DNA from: an uncultured Clostridia bacterium
GTDB taxonomy: Bacteria > Bacillota > Dehalobacteriia > UBA4068
NCBI GenBank assembly: GCA_944393575.1
Contig: CALYAP010000015.1
Location: forward strand, 1-62,062
Reading direction: 5' to 3'
Length of the DNA: 62,062 nt
Position numbers and translations under genes: made by a program. The notes beneath the pieces were generated by a model. The model made no database searches, was not told the origin of the DNA, and saw only the letters and a program-made list of their open reading frames with translations. Shown piece by piece: positions 43,591-51,849 of the stretch (position 1 is the stretch's first letter; each line of letters opens with the position of its first letter).

Positions 43591-45132
43591 ATGAAGATAT
43601 CCGCTGAAAAAACAGGTCTCTTCTGGGGGACTATTTTATTATTGGGCTCCAATATCATTGTCAAAGGATTGGGCTTTTTTTATCGTGTCATTTTAGTCAG
43701 GCTTCTCGGCGTCGAGGGAGTAGGTTTGATCGAGATGGCAGCGCCCATCTACTCCTTTTTACTAGTACTGGCTGGCTGCGGCATTCAGACCTCTCTTTCC
43801 CAAATCATTGCCGCTAAGCATGGGGAGGAAGGAAAAACTTATCTTAAAACAGCATTGGTAATGCTGTTAATCAGTGGGATCTTTATTACCGGACTGGCCT
43901 ATCTCCTGGCTCCCTGGCTAATCGCTAATTTTGCTCCTGATGACCGCATCATTCTCTGCTTTAAAATGCTGCTGCCAGCAATCATCATCATCTGCATCGC
44001 TTCTGCCTTCAGGGGCTTATTTCAAGGCAATAAACAAGTTAGCACTCTAGGCATGAGTCAAAATATTGAGCAGATTATCCGCGTAATTATCGGTATCTGG
44101 CTGATCAGCGAATTAGCCACCGCCAGTATTGAAACCCAAACCAGTGCGGCATCCATCGCTACTGTATGCGGGGAATTAGCAGGCTTTCTCTATCTATTAT
44201 TTCTCTATTTCCGCAGTCAGGCAAAGCTCTTTCCCAATCCACATAGCAAAGGCAAATTCAGCCTCCGTGCCGCCAAAGAATTGCTGGGCTTAGGACTACC
44301 GTTGACCGGCAGCCGTCTAGTCACCAGCGGCATCATGATGCTACAAGCCATTTTGATACCCTTATGTTTAAAAATGAGCGGCTGGGATATCCGTGCCGCT
44401 ACCGAAATCTATGGCCGTTTTTCCGGGGTGGCTTTAGCACTGCTGCATCTTCCCGGAGTCTTTACTGCGGCCCTCAGCGTATCAGTACTTCCTGCTGTTG
44501 CCGAAAGCATGACTTATGATATCAGCGGCCGCCGGCTATTGAGCAAAAGAGTTAATGACTCCATGCAGGCCTCGTCTTCATTCACCCTTTTAGGCATGCT
44601 GCTTTTGTTCATCTTCGCCGAGCCATTATGTACCTTGATCTTTGATAATCGTCCCGCCGCATCGTTATTGCAATTATTGACTATCGGCGGAATGTTCATG
44701 TATCTACAAACCACACTAACCAGTGTTTTGCAAGGATTAGGTGAGGTCAAAACTCTGTTCATCAACAATATCATCAGCGGGGTGATCCTGATCATTGGTA
44801 TCGTCCTGCTGACGCCGCTACCATCATTAGGGATCAATGGTACAGTAATCGCTGTTAATCTTTGCTGGATAAGCGGTTTTGTCCTCAATCTTTTCAGCTT
44901 TTACCGTAAAACACAGGTGAAACTAGATTGGAAAAATATCGCATTTCGTCCTTTGGTAGCGGCAGCTATCACTGCCTTGGCATATTATAGTCAAAAATTC
45001 TTTTCCCCGCAATTACTGGTCGACCAAAGCATCTCTACCCTACTCCTGGAAGCCTTAGCAGTCTCAGCAGTTTACCTAATCAGCCTTTATTTGCAAGGAG
45101 GGCTGATCAAAATTCGCCGGGGTCAAAAATAA
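43591..45132 (+). CDS. SpoVB-like lipid/oligosaccharide flippase
   Basis: A 513-residue polytopic membrane protein of the MOP superfamily with about 14 helices. The N-terminus has the family segment I-V-K-G-L-G-F-F-Y-R-V-I-L-V-R-L-L-G-x-E-G-V-G. The central R-G-L-F-Q-G-N and I-E-Q-I-I-R-V motifs match SpoVB and related lipid-II-type flippases rather than MATE drug pumps. B. subtilis SpoVB, of similar length, is needed for spore cortex. No ribosome site precedes the ATG and a stop codon blocks any longer frame, so translation is probably leaderless. The last 26 bp overlap convergent surE. Confidence 0.82.
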   Translation: MKISAEKTGLFWGTILLLGSNIIVKGLGFFYRVILVRLLGVEGVGLIEMAAPIYSFLLVLAGCGIQTSLSQIIAAKHGEEGKTYLKTALVMLLISGIFITGLAYLLAPWLIANFAPDDRIILCFKMLLPAIIIICIASAFRGLFQGNKQVSTLGMSQNIEQIIRVIIGIWLISELATASIETQTSAASIATVCGELAGFLYLLFLYFRSQAKLFPNPHSKGKFSLRAAKELLGLGLPLTGSRLVTSGIMMLQAILIPLCLKMSGWDIRAATEIYGRFSGVALALLHLPGVFTAALSVSVLPAVAESMTYDISGRRLLSKRVNDSMQASSSFTLLGMLLLFIFAEPLCTLIFDNRPAASLLQLLTIGGMFMYLQTTLTSVLQGLGEVKTLFINNIISGVILIIGIVLLTPLPSLGINGTVIAVNLCWISGFVLNLFSFYRKTQVKLDWKNIAFRPLVAAAITALAYYSQKFFSPQLLVDQSISTLLLEALAVSAVYLISLYLQGGLIKIRRGQK

Positions 45133-45895
45133 AAGGCTGTTCCCGTAATTGATTCAACAAAGCATAATCGGTAAAGTCAGCATGAATCGGGGTGATAGTA
45201 GCAAAGCCTTTATTGCAAGCCTCTACGTCGCTGCCCTGTCCACATTTACTGTCATCGATCTGGCCCTGCAACCAGTAATAATCGCGCCCTCTAGGATCGG
45301 TTCTCTTGCTAAAAGGCTCATTATACCAACGCCAGCCCATATAAGTATAAACTATTCCCTGCACATCTTCTGGCTGGCAACCAGGCACGTTGACATTAAA
45401 GAAAACCCGCGTCTGAAAATCGTCACGGGCGATCTGCTGACAGAGCTTAACTGCCAGTTTTGCGGTATACAGATAATTGCCCTTGCCCTTTCCTCGTCTA
45501 ATTCCTGCTGCCGAAAGAGCCAAAGCTGGGAAGCCATTAAGATATCCTTCCATAGCAGCAGCGACAGTACCAGAATAAATAATATCCGTTCCCAGATTAG
45601 GACCATGATTAATACCCGAGAGAACGATATCTGGAGGAGAAGGCATTAGGGCATCGACTGCTAATTTGACACAATCCGCAGGCGTACCATCGACAGCCCA
45701 AGCGTGTTCGGTCAAATCATCCATCTGATGGTCATACACGCGTAAAGGTGTAGTTGTGGTCAATCCATGGCTGGTGCCGCTCTTTTCATTCAGCGGAGCA
45801 GCAATATAGATATCAGCAACTTTGCTCATCTCCTGCGCCAGAATCCTGAGACCTGTGGCTCGGATGCCATCGTCATTGCTAATCAAGACCTTCAT
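45107..45895 (-). CDS. surE: 5'/3'-nucleotidase SurE
   Basis: A 262-residue survival-protein nucleotidase. The metal site S-N-D-D-G-I at the N-terminus, S-G-T-V-A-A-A-M-E and G-I-N-H-G-P-N are conserved. Dephosphorylates nucleoside monophosphates. It directly follows lepB, whose stop overlaps its GGAGGT ribosome site. Confidence 0.94.
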   Translation of the reverse strand: MKVLISNDDGIRATGLRILAQEMSKVADIYIAAPLNEKSGTSHGLTTTTPLRVYDHQMDDLTEHAWAVDGTPADCVKLAVDALMPSPPDIVLSGINHGPNLGTDIIYSGTVAAAMEGYLNGFPALALSAAGIRRGKGKGNYLYTAKLAVKLCQQIARDDFQTRVFFNVNVPGCQPEDVQGIVYTYMGWRWYNEPFSKRTDPRGRDYYWLQGQIDDSKCGQGSDVEACNKGFATITPIHADFTDYALLNQLREQPFIFDPGEF

Positions 45896-46459
45896 CTAGA
45901 TACCTCCCATACGCGAAATTGGCCAATATCTAAAGATCGCCTTACCTTTGATATCGTCTATGTGGATAAAGGGATCATCCCATTCGTGGCTATCCACACT
46001 CCTATTACGGTTATCCCCCAGCATAAAATAACAATCATCAGGGACGGTGACCGGTCCATACTCATATTCAGCAATGGCATGTTGATAGCCGTCCTCATCT
46101 AAAAGCTCACCGTCAATATAAACAGCGCCTCCTCTAACTTCAACAGTCTCTCCAGGAAGTCCAATAATGCGTTTGATCAGGTCAGAGCTTTCATTCAACT
46201 CATCAGGAGCTTCAAAAACCACGATATCGCCCCGCTCTGGTTCATTACCAAAGGCATAAGCCAGGCGCCACATCAAAACCCTATCGCCAACTTCTATAGT
46301 TGGATACATCGAGCTGGAAGGAACTACCCTGCTATCGATCAAAAATGATTTGATCACCACAGCAATAGCTAGCGCACAAACAAAGACGATCACTATTTCT
46401 TTAATCCAAGTAGCGGTAGTGCGTTGTTTTTTGGTTTCTATCGGTGTTCTTTTAGCCAT
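45896..46459 (-). CDS. lepB: Signal peptidase I
   Basis: A 187-residue S26 membrane protease that removes signal peptides outside the cell. One N-terminal helix (residues 18-40) anchors it. Ser50 in S-S-S-M-Y-P-T and Lys96 in L-I-K-R-I-I-G are the catalytic dyad. G-D-N-R-N-R-S-V-D-S-H-E-W is box E. The form with a single transmembrane helix is typical of Gram-positive SipS enzymes. Confidence 0.94.
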   Translation of the reverse strand: MAKRTPIETKKQRTTATWIKEIVIVFVCALAIAVVIKSFLIDSRVVPSSSMYPTIEVGDRVLMWRLAYAFGNEPERGDIVVFEAPDELNESSDLIKRIIGLPGETVEVRGGAVYIDGELLDEDGYQHAIAEYEYGPVTVPDDCYFMLGDNRNRSVDSHEWDDPFIHIDDIKGKAIFRYWPISRMGGI

Positions 46460-46468
46460 TTCTTCACC

Positions 46469-47032
46469 TTACCTTGACGACTTGATGAGGCTTAGCGCCT
46501 CAGAACGGGTAACTGTTTTATGAAAAATGCCACGTACAGCAGAGGTAACCGTCAGAGAACCGGGTTTTTTAACTCCGCGAATACTCATGCATAAGTGTTC
46601 GGCCTCAATAACAACCAAGACTCCCATGGGCTTAAGAACTTCCATAAAAGCATCGGCAATCTCTGTAGTAAGCCGCTCCTGAAGCTGCAAGCGATGCGAA
46701 TATCCCTCAACCACTCTGGCGATTTTGGAAAGACCGGTAATCCGTCCGCCCTCGGGAATATATGCCACATGCGCTTTGCCAATAAAAGGCATTAAATGAT
46801 GCTCGCAAATCGATGAAAAAGGAATATCGCGGACAATCACCATCTCTTCATGCTTGTCCTCAGTGAATTGCGTAACCAGATATTCTTTTGGATCTTTAGC
46901 GATGCCATCCAGGATCTCCGCATACATATCCGCCACCCGCTCCGGCGTCCGCAACAAACCTTCCCGCTGTGGATTTTCACCGATCGCTTCTAAAATATCG
47001 CCTACCGCAGCAATAATCTTTTCTCTATCCAT
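46469..47032 (-). CDS. folE: GTP cyclohydrolase I
   Basis: First step of folate synthesis, GTP to dihydroneopterin triphosphate. The zinc ligands are in [10 protein letters not shown] and [19 protein letters not shown] is the GTP loop. The ATG at 47032 with GGAGGGA upstream gives 187 residues. A near-consensus promoter lies upstream. It is not accompanied by other fol or queuosine genes. Confidence 0.95.
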   Translation of the reverse strand: MDREKIIAAVGDILEAIGENPQREGLLRTPERVADMYAEILDGIAKDPKEYLVTQFTEDKHEEMVIVRDIPFSSICEHHLMPFIGKAHVAYIPEGGRITGLSKIARVVEGYSHRLQLQERLTTEIADAFMEVLKPMGVLVVIEAEHLCMSIRGVKKPGSLTVTSAVRGIFHKTVTRSEALSLIKSSR

Positions 47033-47075
47033 TAATGATCCCTCCAATAGGACTCAGTTTCAGCACTATTTTAAT

Positions 47076-47104
47076 ATTGTATGCCAAATAAGCTTGAGCG
47101 TCAA
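47076..47104 (-). promoter_or_regulatory. folE promoter
   Basis: On the minus strand TTGACG (47104-47099) and TACAAT (47081-47076) are exactly 17 bp apart, both one base from consensus. Confidence 0.8.
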
Positions 47105-47173
47105 GCATATTGCAAGGCTCGTCGCATATCTATGAATATAGCAAGATCATCTACCAATATCAAGGAGGAAGCT

Positions 47174-47542
47174 ATGAATAAAGATATTTTAAATGGATTC
47201 TCTCTACATACACTTAAAGGCATTGCCATAGGGTTAGGTGCGGCAGTCATTGCAATACTGGTACTATCCTTTATCTCATCGATCATCATCTATAACACCA
47301 GCCTGATGGATAGCAGCTTATCGGCCTTTGCTATAGTCATCATAGCCATTGCAGCCTTTGGCGGCGGCTTTCTGGCAGCAAGACTTAATGGCAGCCGGGG
47401 ATTGATCACCGGGCTGATCTGCTCACTTTTTCTTTTTATTATCCTGCTGCTATTCAGGTCAAGCAATGGGGTATCTATCCCGATACAATTACTATGCTGC
47501 TGCCTGCCGGGCATGGCCGGAGGCTTTTTGGGTATAAAATGA
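47174..47542 (+). CDS. TIGR04086 family membrane protein
   Basis: A 122-residue protein with four hydrophobic helices and glycine-rich turns (F-G-G-G-F-L-A-A-R). It matches the small TIGR04086 family of Firmicutes membrane proteins with unknown function. AAGGAGGAAGCT precedes the ATG at 47174, which removes 31 codons from the longest frame. It converges on spoVM. Confidence 0.8.
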   Translation: MNKDILNGFSLHTLKGIAIGLGAAVIAILVLSFISSIIIYNTSLMDSSLSAFAIVIIAIAAFGGGFLAARLNGSRGLITGLICSLFLFIILLLFRSSNGVSIPIQLLCCCLPGMAGGFLGIK

Positions 47543-47563
47543 GGCGGTATTATTTACCGCCTC
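47541..47563 (-). terminator. spoVM terminator, overlapping its stop codon
   Basis: A perfect 9-bp GC-rich stem (47541-47549 with 47555-47563) with a 5-base loop. The 5' arm on the minus strand codes for the last residues (R-G-G-K) of the spoVM product and the stop lies in the loop and arm. It is followed by ATTTT. It could also serve the convergent TIGR04086 gene. Confidence 0.7.
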
Positions 47564-47618
47564 TGGGAGTGAAAAGAGCTTTGAGAAACTTGGGTAATCT
47601 GAAATAATAAATTTTCAT
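47550..47618 (-). CDS. spoVM: Stage V sporulation protein SpoVM (micro-ORF)
   Basis: A 22-residue open frame: M-K-I-Y-Y-F-R-L-P-K-F-L-K-A-L-F-T-P-R-G-G-K. The first 12 residues match the SpoVM pattern M-[KR]-F-Y-x-[IM]-K-L-P-K-F-L, the amphipathic helix that senses the convex forespore membrane and anchors SpoIVA. Length is within a few residues of the usual 26. GGAGGG lies six bases before the ATG. A CATACACTA box, the -10 of mother-cell sigma factors E and K, lies 30 bp before the start. The C-terminal part differs from Bacillus, ending in basic T-P-R-G-G-K. It stands next to dinG rather than near rpmB as in Bacillus. Confidence 0.88.
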   Translation of the reverse strand: MKIYYFRLPKFLKALFTPRGGK

Positions 47619-47647
47619 AAGCAACCCTCCGGAAGGAGCTTTTATCA

Positions 47648-47676
47648 TAGTGTATGCCAAAGAGATGATTTTGTTC
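47648..47676 (-). promoter_or_regulatory. Mother-cell (SigE/SigK-type) promoter of spoVM
   Basis: On the minus strand CATACACT (47656-47649) matches the SigE -10 consensus CATACAnT fully, and CATACACTA also fits SigK CATAnnnTA. GAACAAA (47676-47670) is a partial SigE -35 and contains AACA, compatible with SigK. It begins right after the dinG stop codon. Confidence 0.65.
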
Positions 47677-50469
47677 CTATTCCAACCATTTTTTTATTTC
47701 CCCAGCAATGTCGTCAGTACTGCCGCTGACCCGACGCATTTCCGGCAAAGAACGGATAAAGCTCGCTCCATAACGTTTCTCTAAAATACGCTTATCTAAT
47801 ACGCAAAAAACACCGCTATCTTTATCAGAGCGAATCAAGCGTCCAAACCCTTGTTTAAAACGGATTAAAGCCATGGGCAAGCTATAATCCCAAAAGGGAG
47901 ATTTCCCCTCTGCCTCTATCCTTTCCATACGGGTAGCTGCCAAAGGCGTATTCGGTGGCCAGAAAGGCAACCTCACCACTACAATCAGGGAAAGAGCTTC
48001 GCCAATCACATCCACTCCTTCCCAAAAGCTGGCCGCACCCAAGATGCAGCAGTTATCTTCTGTTTTCAATCGTTCCAAAAGCATCGAAGGAGCACCGCTG
48101 ATACCATGGGCTAAAACGCTGATACCCTCTTTTTTCAGTGGGCCGGAAATTTCCTTATAAACATTTTTCAACTGGGTATGCGAGGTAAATAAAACAATAG
48201 CCCGGCCTTTAGATGCCGTCAACAATCTAATCAATGCCGAAGAGATAGCGGCAACAGCCTCGATCTCGCTACAACGGCTCCAATCAGGAAGATCATTGAC
48301 AATAGCAAAAAGAGCCTGATCCCGATAGAAAAAAGGAGAAGGCAAGGTCAATTCCCGTGGCGGAATCGGCAGCAGATCTAATCCGGTACGCTCTTTAAAA
48401 TAAGAAAAATCCTTACCAATGCCCAAAGTTGCGGAAGTCATAATCAAGGCTTCCGTCTTTTCATAGAGAAGATCATGCAAAAGTTCATTGATCTCTACCG
48501 GAGCGATATTGATAGAAGGCTTACGTTGGGTGTCGCTATATTCGACCCAGGCCACGAAATTATCATTCTCTTCATTGATGCATGCAGCAACTGTACCAGC
48601 TAATTCGCGGCTGGTATTACCAAGGCTGAATAGCTCTTCACATCCCTTAGGAAGTGATGTGGCATGCTCATCATCATCGATAGTGCTGGCCTTGACCATA
48701 TCCAAAACAGCAAAGCTATCTGCAGCTAAGCTATTCAAGGCAGCAGATAATTCCTCACCCAGCTGAGCAATCAGCTGCCAGGTTGGGTCTACACGATGCT
48801 CCGGCATAACCCTGATCTTTACCGGCAAAAAAGACTGGTGGGAACGCTCTTCCTGGAAAAATTGATCTAACACCTCATAGAATTTTTCTGCTGCTGCCAA
48901 CACTGCAGCAATATGGTCGCTCAATTTAGCCGCAAAAGAGACTAAGCGTTCTTGCAATAGATTATCAAAAAGATTAGTTTCCGCCTTTTCCAAAGAAGGG
49001 ATAACCCCCACCCTTTTACCGCGTTCTTTACGCTCATACCGGCCTAAGAGATTCAAGATATCAAAAAAGTCCAACACAGATGTTAGCTGATCTTCTGTGG
49101 CATGCTCTAAGTGCTGGGCCTCGTCAATAATCAGATAAGGCAGCTCTGGCAACAAACCGCCTTCATTGGCAGCATTAGCAATCAAAAGAGAATGGTTGAT
49201 AATCAGAATATCTGCCTCAGCAGCTTTAATACGGGCTTTTTGCACGCAGCAACTATTCCTTTGGCGGAAAGGACAAAAAGGAGCGCAATTCTCTCGGGAA
49301 GCGCAAAGGCGTTGCCAATAGCGGCGGGAAAAAGAATTGAGTGATAGTTCGCCTTTTTCTCCGTCATGTGTTTGCACGCGCCATACCGCCACCCGCATCA
49401 AAAAATAACGGAGGTCATCAGTAGGCTCATTAGCGAAATATTTATATAAGCGTTGGCAGAGATAATTACTCCGCCCCTTCAAAACCGCAGCTTTCACCGG
49501 AGTATTGAGCAGATTGGACAACATTGGGATATCCTTTTGCCATAGCTGCTCCTGTAAGTTGCGGGTATGGGTAGAGACTGCTACTTGTTTGCCACTGCCT
49601 CGGGCATATTGAGCCGCGGGCAGCAAATAAGCCAAAGACTTGCCGGTACCTGTTCCTGCCTCAGCCAATAGACAGCCACCGTTATTGAGCGTTTTGGCAA
49701 CCTCTTGAGCCAAGCGCAGCTGCTGCGGACGCTCCTCAAAGCCGGGTATTCGCTCTTTAAACTCAGCAGACTCGCCTAAATAGTTTTCTAAACTATCAAT
49801 ATCCAGGCAATACTCTTCATTGATCTCCCGTTTAGGAGAAGAGCTCCGAGTGATCTTTTCTTTATTTGCGGGAACAGACACTGCTCTGTTGGCACAGCAT
49901 TTGCTGATAAAAGCAGCTAAAGCAGAATCGTCCCCTTCACAGAGCTGCGCTAATTTTTCCTTCAGAAAATCAGGAAAAGTACTCAACTCTTTTTCCATGC
50001 GGATAAACAGCTCCGCTGTAGCCAGCGCATCAGAGAGGGCACGGTGAGCATTGTTATTATCAATATCAAGAGCTTTAGTGAGCCAAGCTAAAGAATAAGA
50101 AGGCTCACAAGGAAAAACGATCTGTGCTAAGGTGATGCTATCTATCCAACTACGCTCATCAGGCCAATGACGCACCAAAAAAGAGCGGTCAAAATCCGCA
50201 TTATGAGCGATGATGTCCGCCTCGCCAATAAACTCCGCCAACGTTGGAATAACCGCCTCTATACGCGGTTGATTTTCCAGCATCTCATCAGTAATCCCGG
50301 TCAGGGAGCTGATCTCTTCGGTCAATGGAGTATCTATAGCTATCAAAGAAGAAAATTCTTCAACAATAAGCCCTCTTCTGATCTTAACAGCAGCGACTTC
50401 AATTATCTTATCATAAGTATTATCCAGACCAGTTGTTTCCAGGTCGATCACTACATATGTATTGGCCAT
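47677..50469 (-). CDS. dinG: DinG-type helicase with N-terminal 3'-5' exonuclease domain
   Basis: A 930-residue fusion common in Firmicutes. Residues 1-170 are a DEDDh exonuclease (D-L-E-T-T-G, H-N-A-D-F-D, then H-x4-D as H-R-A-L-S-D). From about residue 240 a superfamily 2 XPD/DinG helicase has Walker A A-G-T-G-T-G-K-S and box II I-I-D-E-A-Q-H. Between them C-A-S-R-E-N-C-A-P-F-C plus a further Cys form a 4Fe-4S-type cysteine set. The C-terminal helicase motifs end with Q-G-F-G-R-L-I-R. The ATG at 50469 fits the exonuclease N-terminus. Role: DNA repair or R-loop removal. Confidence 0.93.
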   Translation of the reverse strand: MANTYVVIDLETTGLDNTYDKIIEVAAVKIRRGLIVEEFSSLIAIDTPLTEEISSLTGITDEMLENQPRIEAVIPTLAEFIGEADIIAHNADFDRSFLVRHWPDERSWIDSITLAQIVFPCEPSYSLAWLTKALDIDNNNAHRALSDALATAELFIRMEKELSTFPDFLKEKLAQLCEGDDSALAAFISKCCANRAVSVPANKEKITRSSSPKREINEEYCLDIDSLENYLGESAEFKERIPGFEERPQQLRLAQEVAKTLNNGGCLLAEAGTGTGKSLAYLLPAAQYARGSGKQVAVSTHTRNLQEQLWQKDIPMLSNLLNTPVKAAVLKGRSNYLCQRLYKYFANEPTDDLRYFLMRVAVWRVQTHDGEKGELSLNSFSRRYWQRLCASRENCAPFCPFRQRNSCCVQKARIKAAEADILIINHSLLIANAANEGGLLPELPYLIIDEAQHLEHATEDQLTSVLDFFDILNLLGRYERKERGKRVGVIPSLEKAETNLFDNLLQERLVSFAAKLSDHIAAVLAAAEKFYEVLDQFFQEERSHQSFLPVKIRVMPEHRVDPTWQLIAQLGEELSAALNSLAADSFAVLDMVKASTIDDDEHATSLPKGCEELFSLGNTSRELAGTVAACINEENDNFVAWVEYSDTQRKPSINIAPVEINELLHDLLYEKTEALIMTSATLGIGKDFSYFKERTGLDLLPIPPRELTLPSPFFYRDQALFAIVNDLPDWSRCSEIEAVAAISSALIRLLTASKGRAIVLFTSHTQLKNVYKEISGPLKKEGISVLAHGISGAPSMLLERLKTEDNCCILGAASFWEGVDVIGEALSLIVVVRLPFWPPNTPLAATRMERIEAEGKSPFWDYSLPMALIRFKQGFGRLIRSDKDSGVFCVLDKRILEKRYGASFIRSLPEMRRVSGSTDDIAGEIKKWLE

Positions 50470-50583
50470 CTTTTGCTTATCCTTTACCATGATTATTTTA
50501 TTTTACTCCATTTCGCCTGTCTATGTAAAGAATATCCCCACAAAAGCAGTGAATCTTCATCTTGCTAATAATCATTATGCCAT

Positions 50584-50612
50584 TTGACATTCACTATCAG
50601 CTGGATTAAACT
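50584..50612 (+). promoter_or_regulatory. Promoter of the TIGR04076 gene
   Basis: A perfect TTGACA and a TAAACT are 17 bp apart, 40 bp before the start codon. Confidence 0.65.
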
Positions 50613-50654
50613 AGATAGAGTGATGGCATCTGGTTATAGAAAGAGGGCAATCAT

Positions 50655-50999
50655 ATGAAAAAAGTCAAAATAACCGTACTAAAAACTACCCTAGATAAAG
50701 AATTAGCGCAAGAATATGGCATTGAAGGTCTTACCGCCTGCCCTATGCTCAAAGCAGGAGATGTTTTCTATGCAGATTATGCTAAACCTGAAGGCCTATG
50801 CGATGAAGCATGGAAAGCTATTTATCAATATGTCTTTGCCCTTGCCCATGGCGCAGATAAAGAGCTCTTTTATTATGGCGACTGGATTAAGAAACCAGGT
50901 ATAGCTATCTGCAGCTGCAACGATGGGCTGCGGCCAGTCATTTTTAAGCTGGAAGCCACAGATGAAGAATCGCAAATCGATTACACCCCGGTAAGATAA
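50655..50999 (+). CDS. TIGR04076 family protein
   Basis: A 114-residue protein of the TIGR04076 family. It has a K-V-K-I-T-V-L-K-T start, a C-P-M-L-K-A-G-D-V-F segment, a central A-W-K-A-I-Y-Q-Y-V helix and a C-terminal C-S-C-N-D-G-L-R-P-V-I-F-K motif that could bind metal. Members are found in anaerobes; function is unknown. It has its own promoter and faces away from dinG. Confidence 0.78.
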   Translation: MKKVKITVLKTTLDKELAQEYGIEGLTACPMLKAGDVFYADYAKPEGLCDEAWKAIYQYVFALAHGADKELFYYGDWIKKPGIAICSCNDGLRPVIFKLEATDEESQIDYTPVR

Positions 51000-51030
51000 A
51001 ATATTATCTTGCCATAAATTAGCTATCCAT

Positions 51031-51059
51031 TTGACTTATGGCTTTGTTTGCGTTAAAAT
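51031..51059 (+). promoter_or_regulatory. Promoter of tRNA-Arg
   Basis: TTGACT and TAAAAT are 17 bp apart and end 14 bp before the tRNA. Confidence 0.75.
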
Positions 51060-51073
51060 AATGAAGCGGTTAA

Positions 51074-51148
51074 GTGCCCGTAGCTCAGTGGATAGAGCGC
51101 CGGCCTCCGGAGCCGGAAGCGTTGGTTCGATCCCAATCGGGCATACCA
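51074..51148 (+). tRNA. tRNA-Arg (anticodon CCG)
   Basis: A complete cloverleaf: 7-bp acceptor stem GTGCCCG/CGGGCAT with a G-T end pair, D arm GCTC..GAGC, anticodon stem CCGGC/GCCGG with loop CTCCGGA (anticodon CCG), T loop TTCGATC, discriminator A and encoded CCA. Confidence 0.95.
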
Positions 51149-51154
51149 TAAACG

Positions 51155-51192
51155 ATCCGAACCTAAGCTATACTTGGGTTCGGATTTAATAT
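51155..51192 (+). terminator. Terminator after tRNA-Arg
   Basis: A 13-bp stem with one G-T pair (51155-51167 with 51173-51185) begins six bases after the tRNA and is followed by TTAATATT. Confidence 0.65.
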
Positions 51193-51267
51193 TGTCTATT
51201 CGATTTTATTTTACTCTATTATAAAACAGCCCTTAGAGGCTGTTTTCTTTTTAAACTATGCTACCGG

Positions 51268-51834
51268 TCAACCAAAAAAAGCATTGTCAATCGTGGTAGA
51301 GCGAATATCCAAATATTGCGGTTCAATATATCCTACCCCATCCGGAAAGCCAACCTGATACCAACCAGACTCTTCATCAATGGTAACTACCACAAATTTA
51401 GCTCCCTTTAGGGCATTTAGGACAACATCACTTTCCGGCCAAGGGTGTCTGTATACATTGACAATTGATCCATCCCCAACGATAGTGCCGATATCTACTT
51501 GTGTGCCGCTCTCCCACTCCTGCATATAAATATAGTCGCTACTGATATAAGCAGTTTCACCACGATAATTCAGTCTTTGCCACTGGGCCTGCGGATCATA
51601 ATCCACTATTTCGAACATCTCTCCTCTACTCACAGTATCCAAGATTCTCGCCTGGTCATCAGGCTCCATACGAATATTGACAACATCAGCATTATAGACA
51701 GTGCCAACGGTTAAAATTTGCGGGGTTTCTCCTCCAGGAGTCTCTCCATTTAGACTAGTGTCATCATCTGGCTCATGGCTACAAGCTGTTAAAACCAGTG
51801 CCGCTGCTATCAATACCAAGAGCAACTTTTTCAT
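51268..51834 (-). CDS. SH3-domain lipoprotein
   Basis: A 188-residue exported lipoprotein. The signal peptide ends in L-T-A-C; the ATG at 51834 is preferred because GGAGGTTG lies upstream. After a polar linker come two bacterial SH3-like repeats, the first with V-N-I-R-M-E-P and G-E-x-x-x-I-V-D-Y, the second with V-N-V-Y-R-H-P and W-Y-Q-V-G-F-P-D-G. SH3b domains usually bind cell-wall peptides. No catalytic domain is attached. It is the last gene of the run that begins at 56482. Confidence 0.82.
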   Translation of the reverse strand: MKKLLLVLIAAALVLTACSHEPDDDTSLNGETPGGETPQILTVGTVYNADVVNIRMEPDDQARILDTVSRGEMFEIVDYDPQAQWQRLNYRGETAYISSDYIYMQEWESGTQVDIGTIVGDGSIVNVYRHPWPESDVVLNALKGAKFVVVTIDEESGWYQVGFPDGVGYIEPQYLDIRSTTIDNAFFG

Positions 51835-51849
51835 AGTATCAACCTCCAA

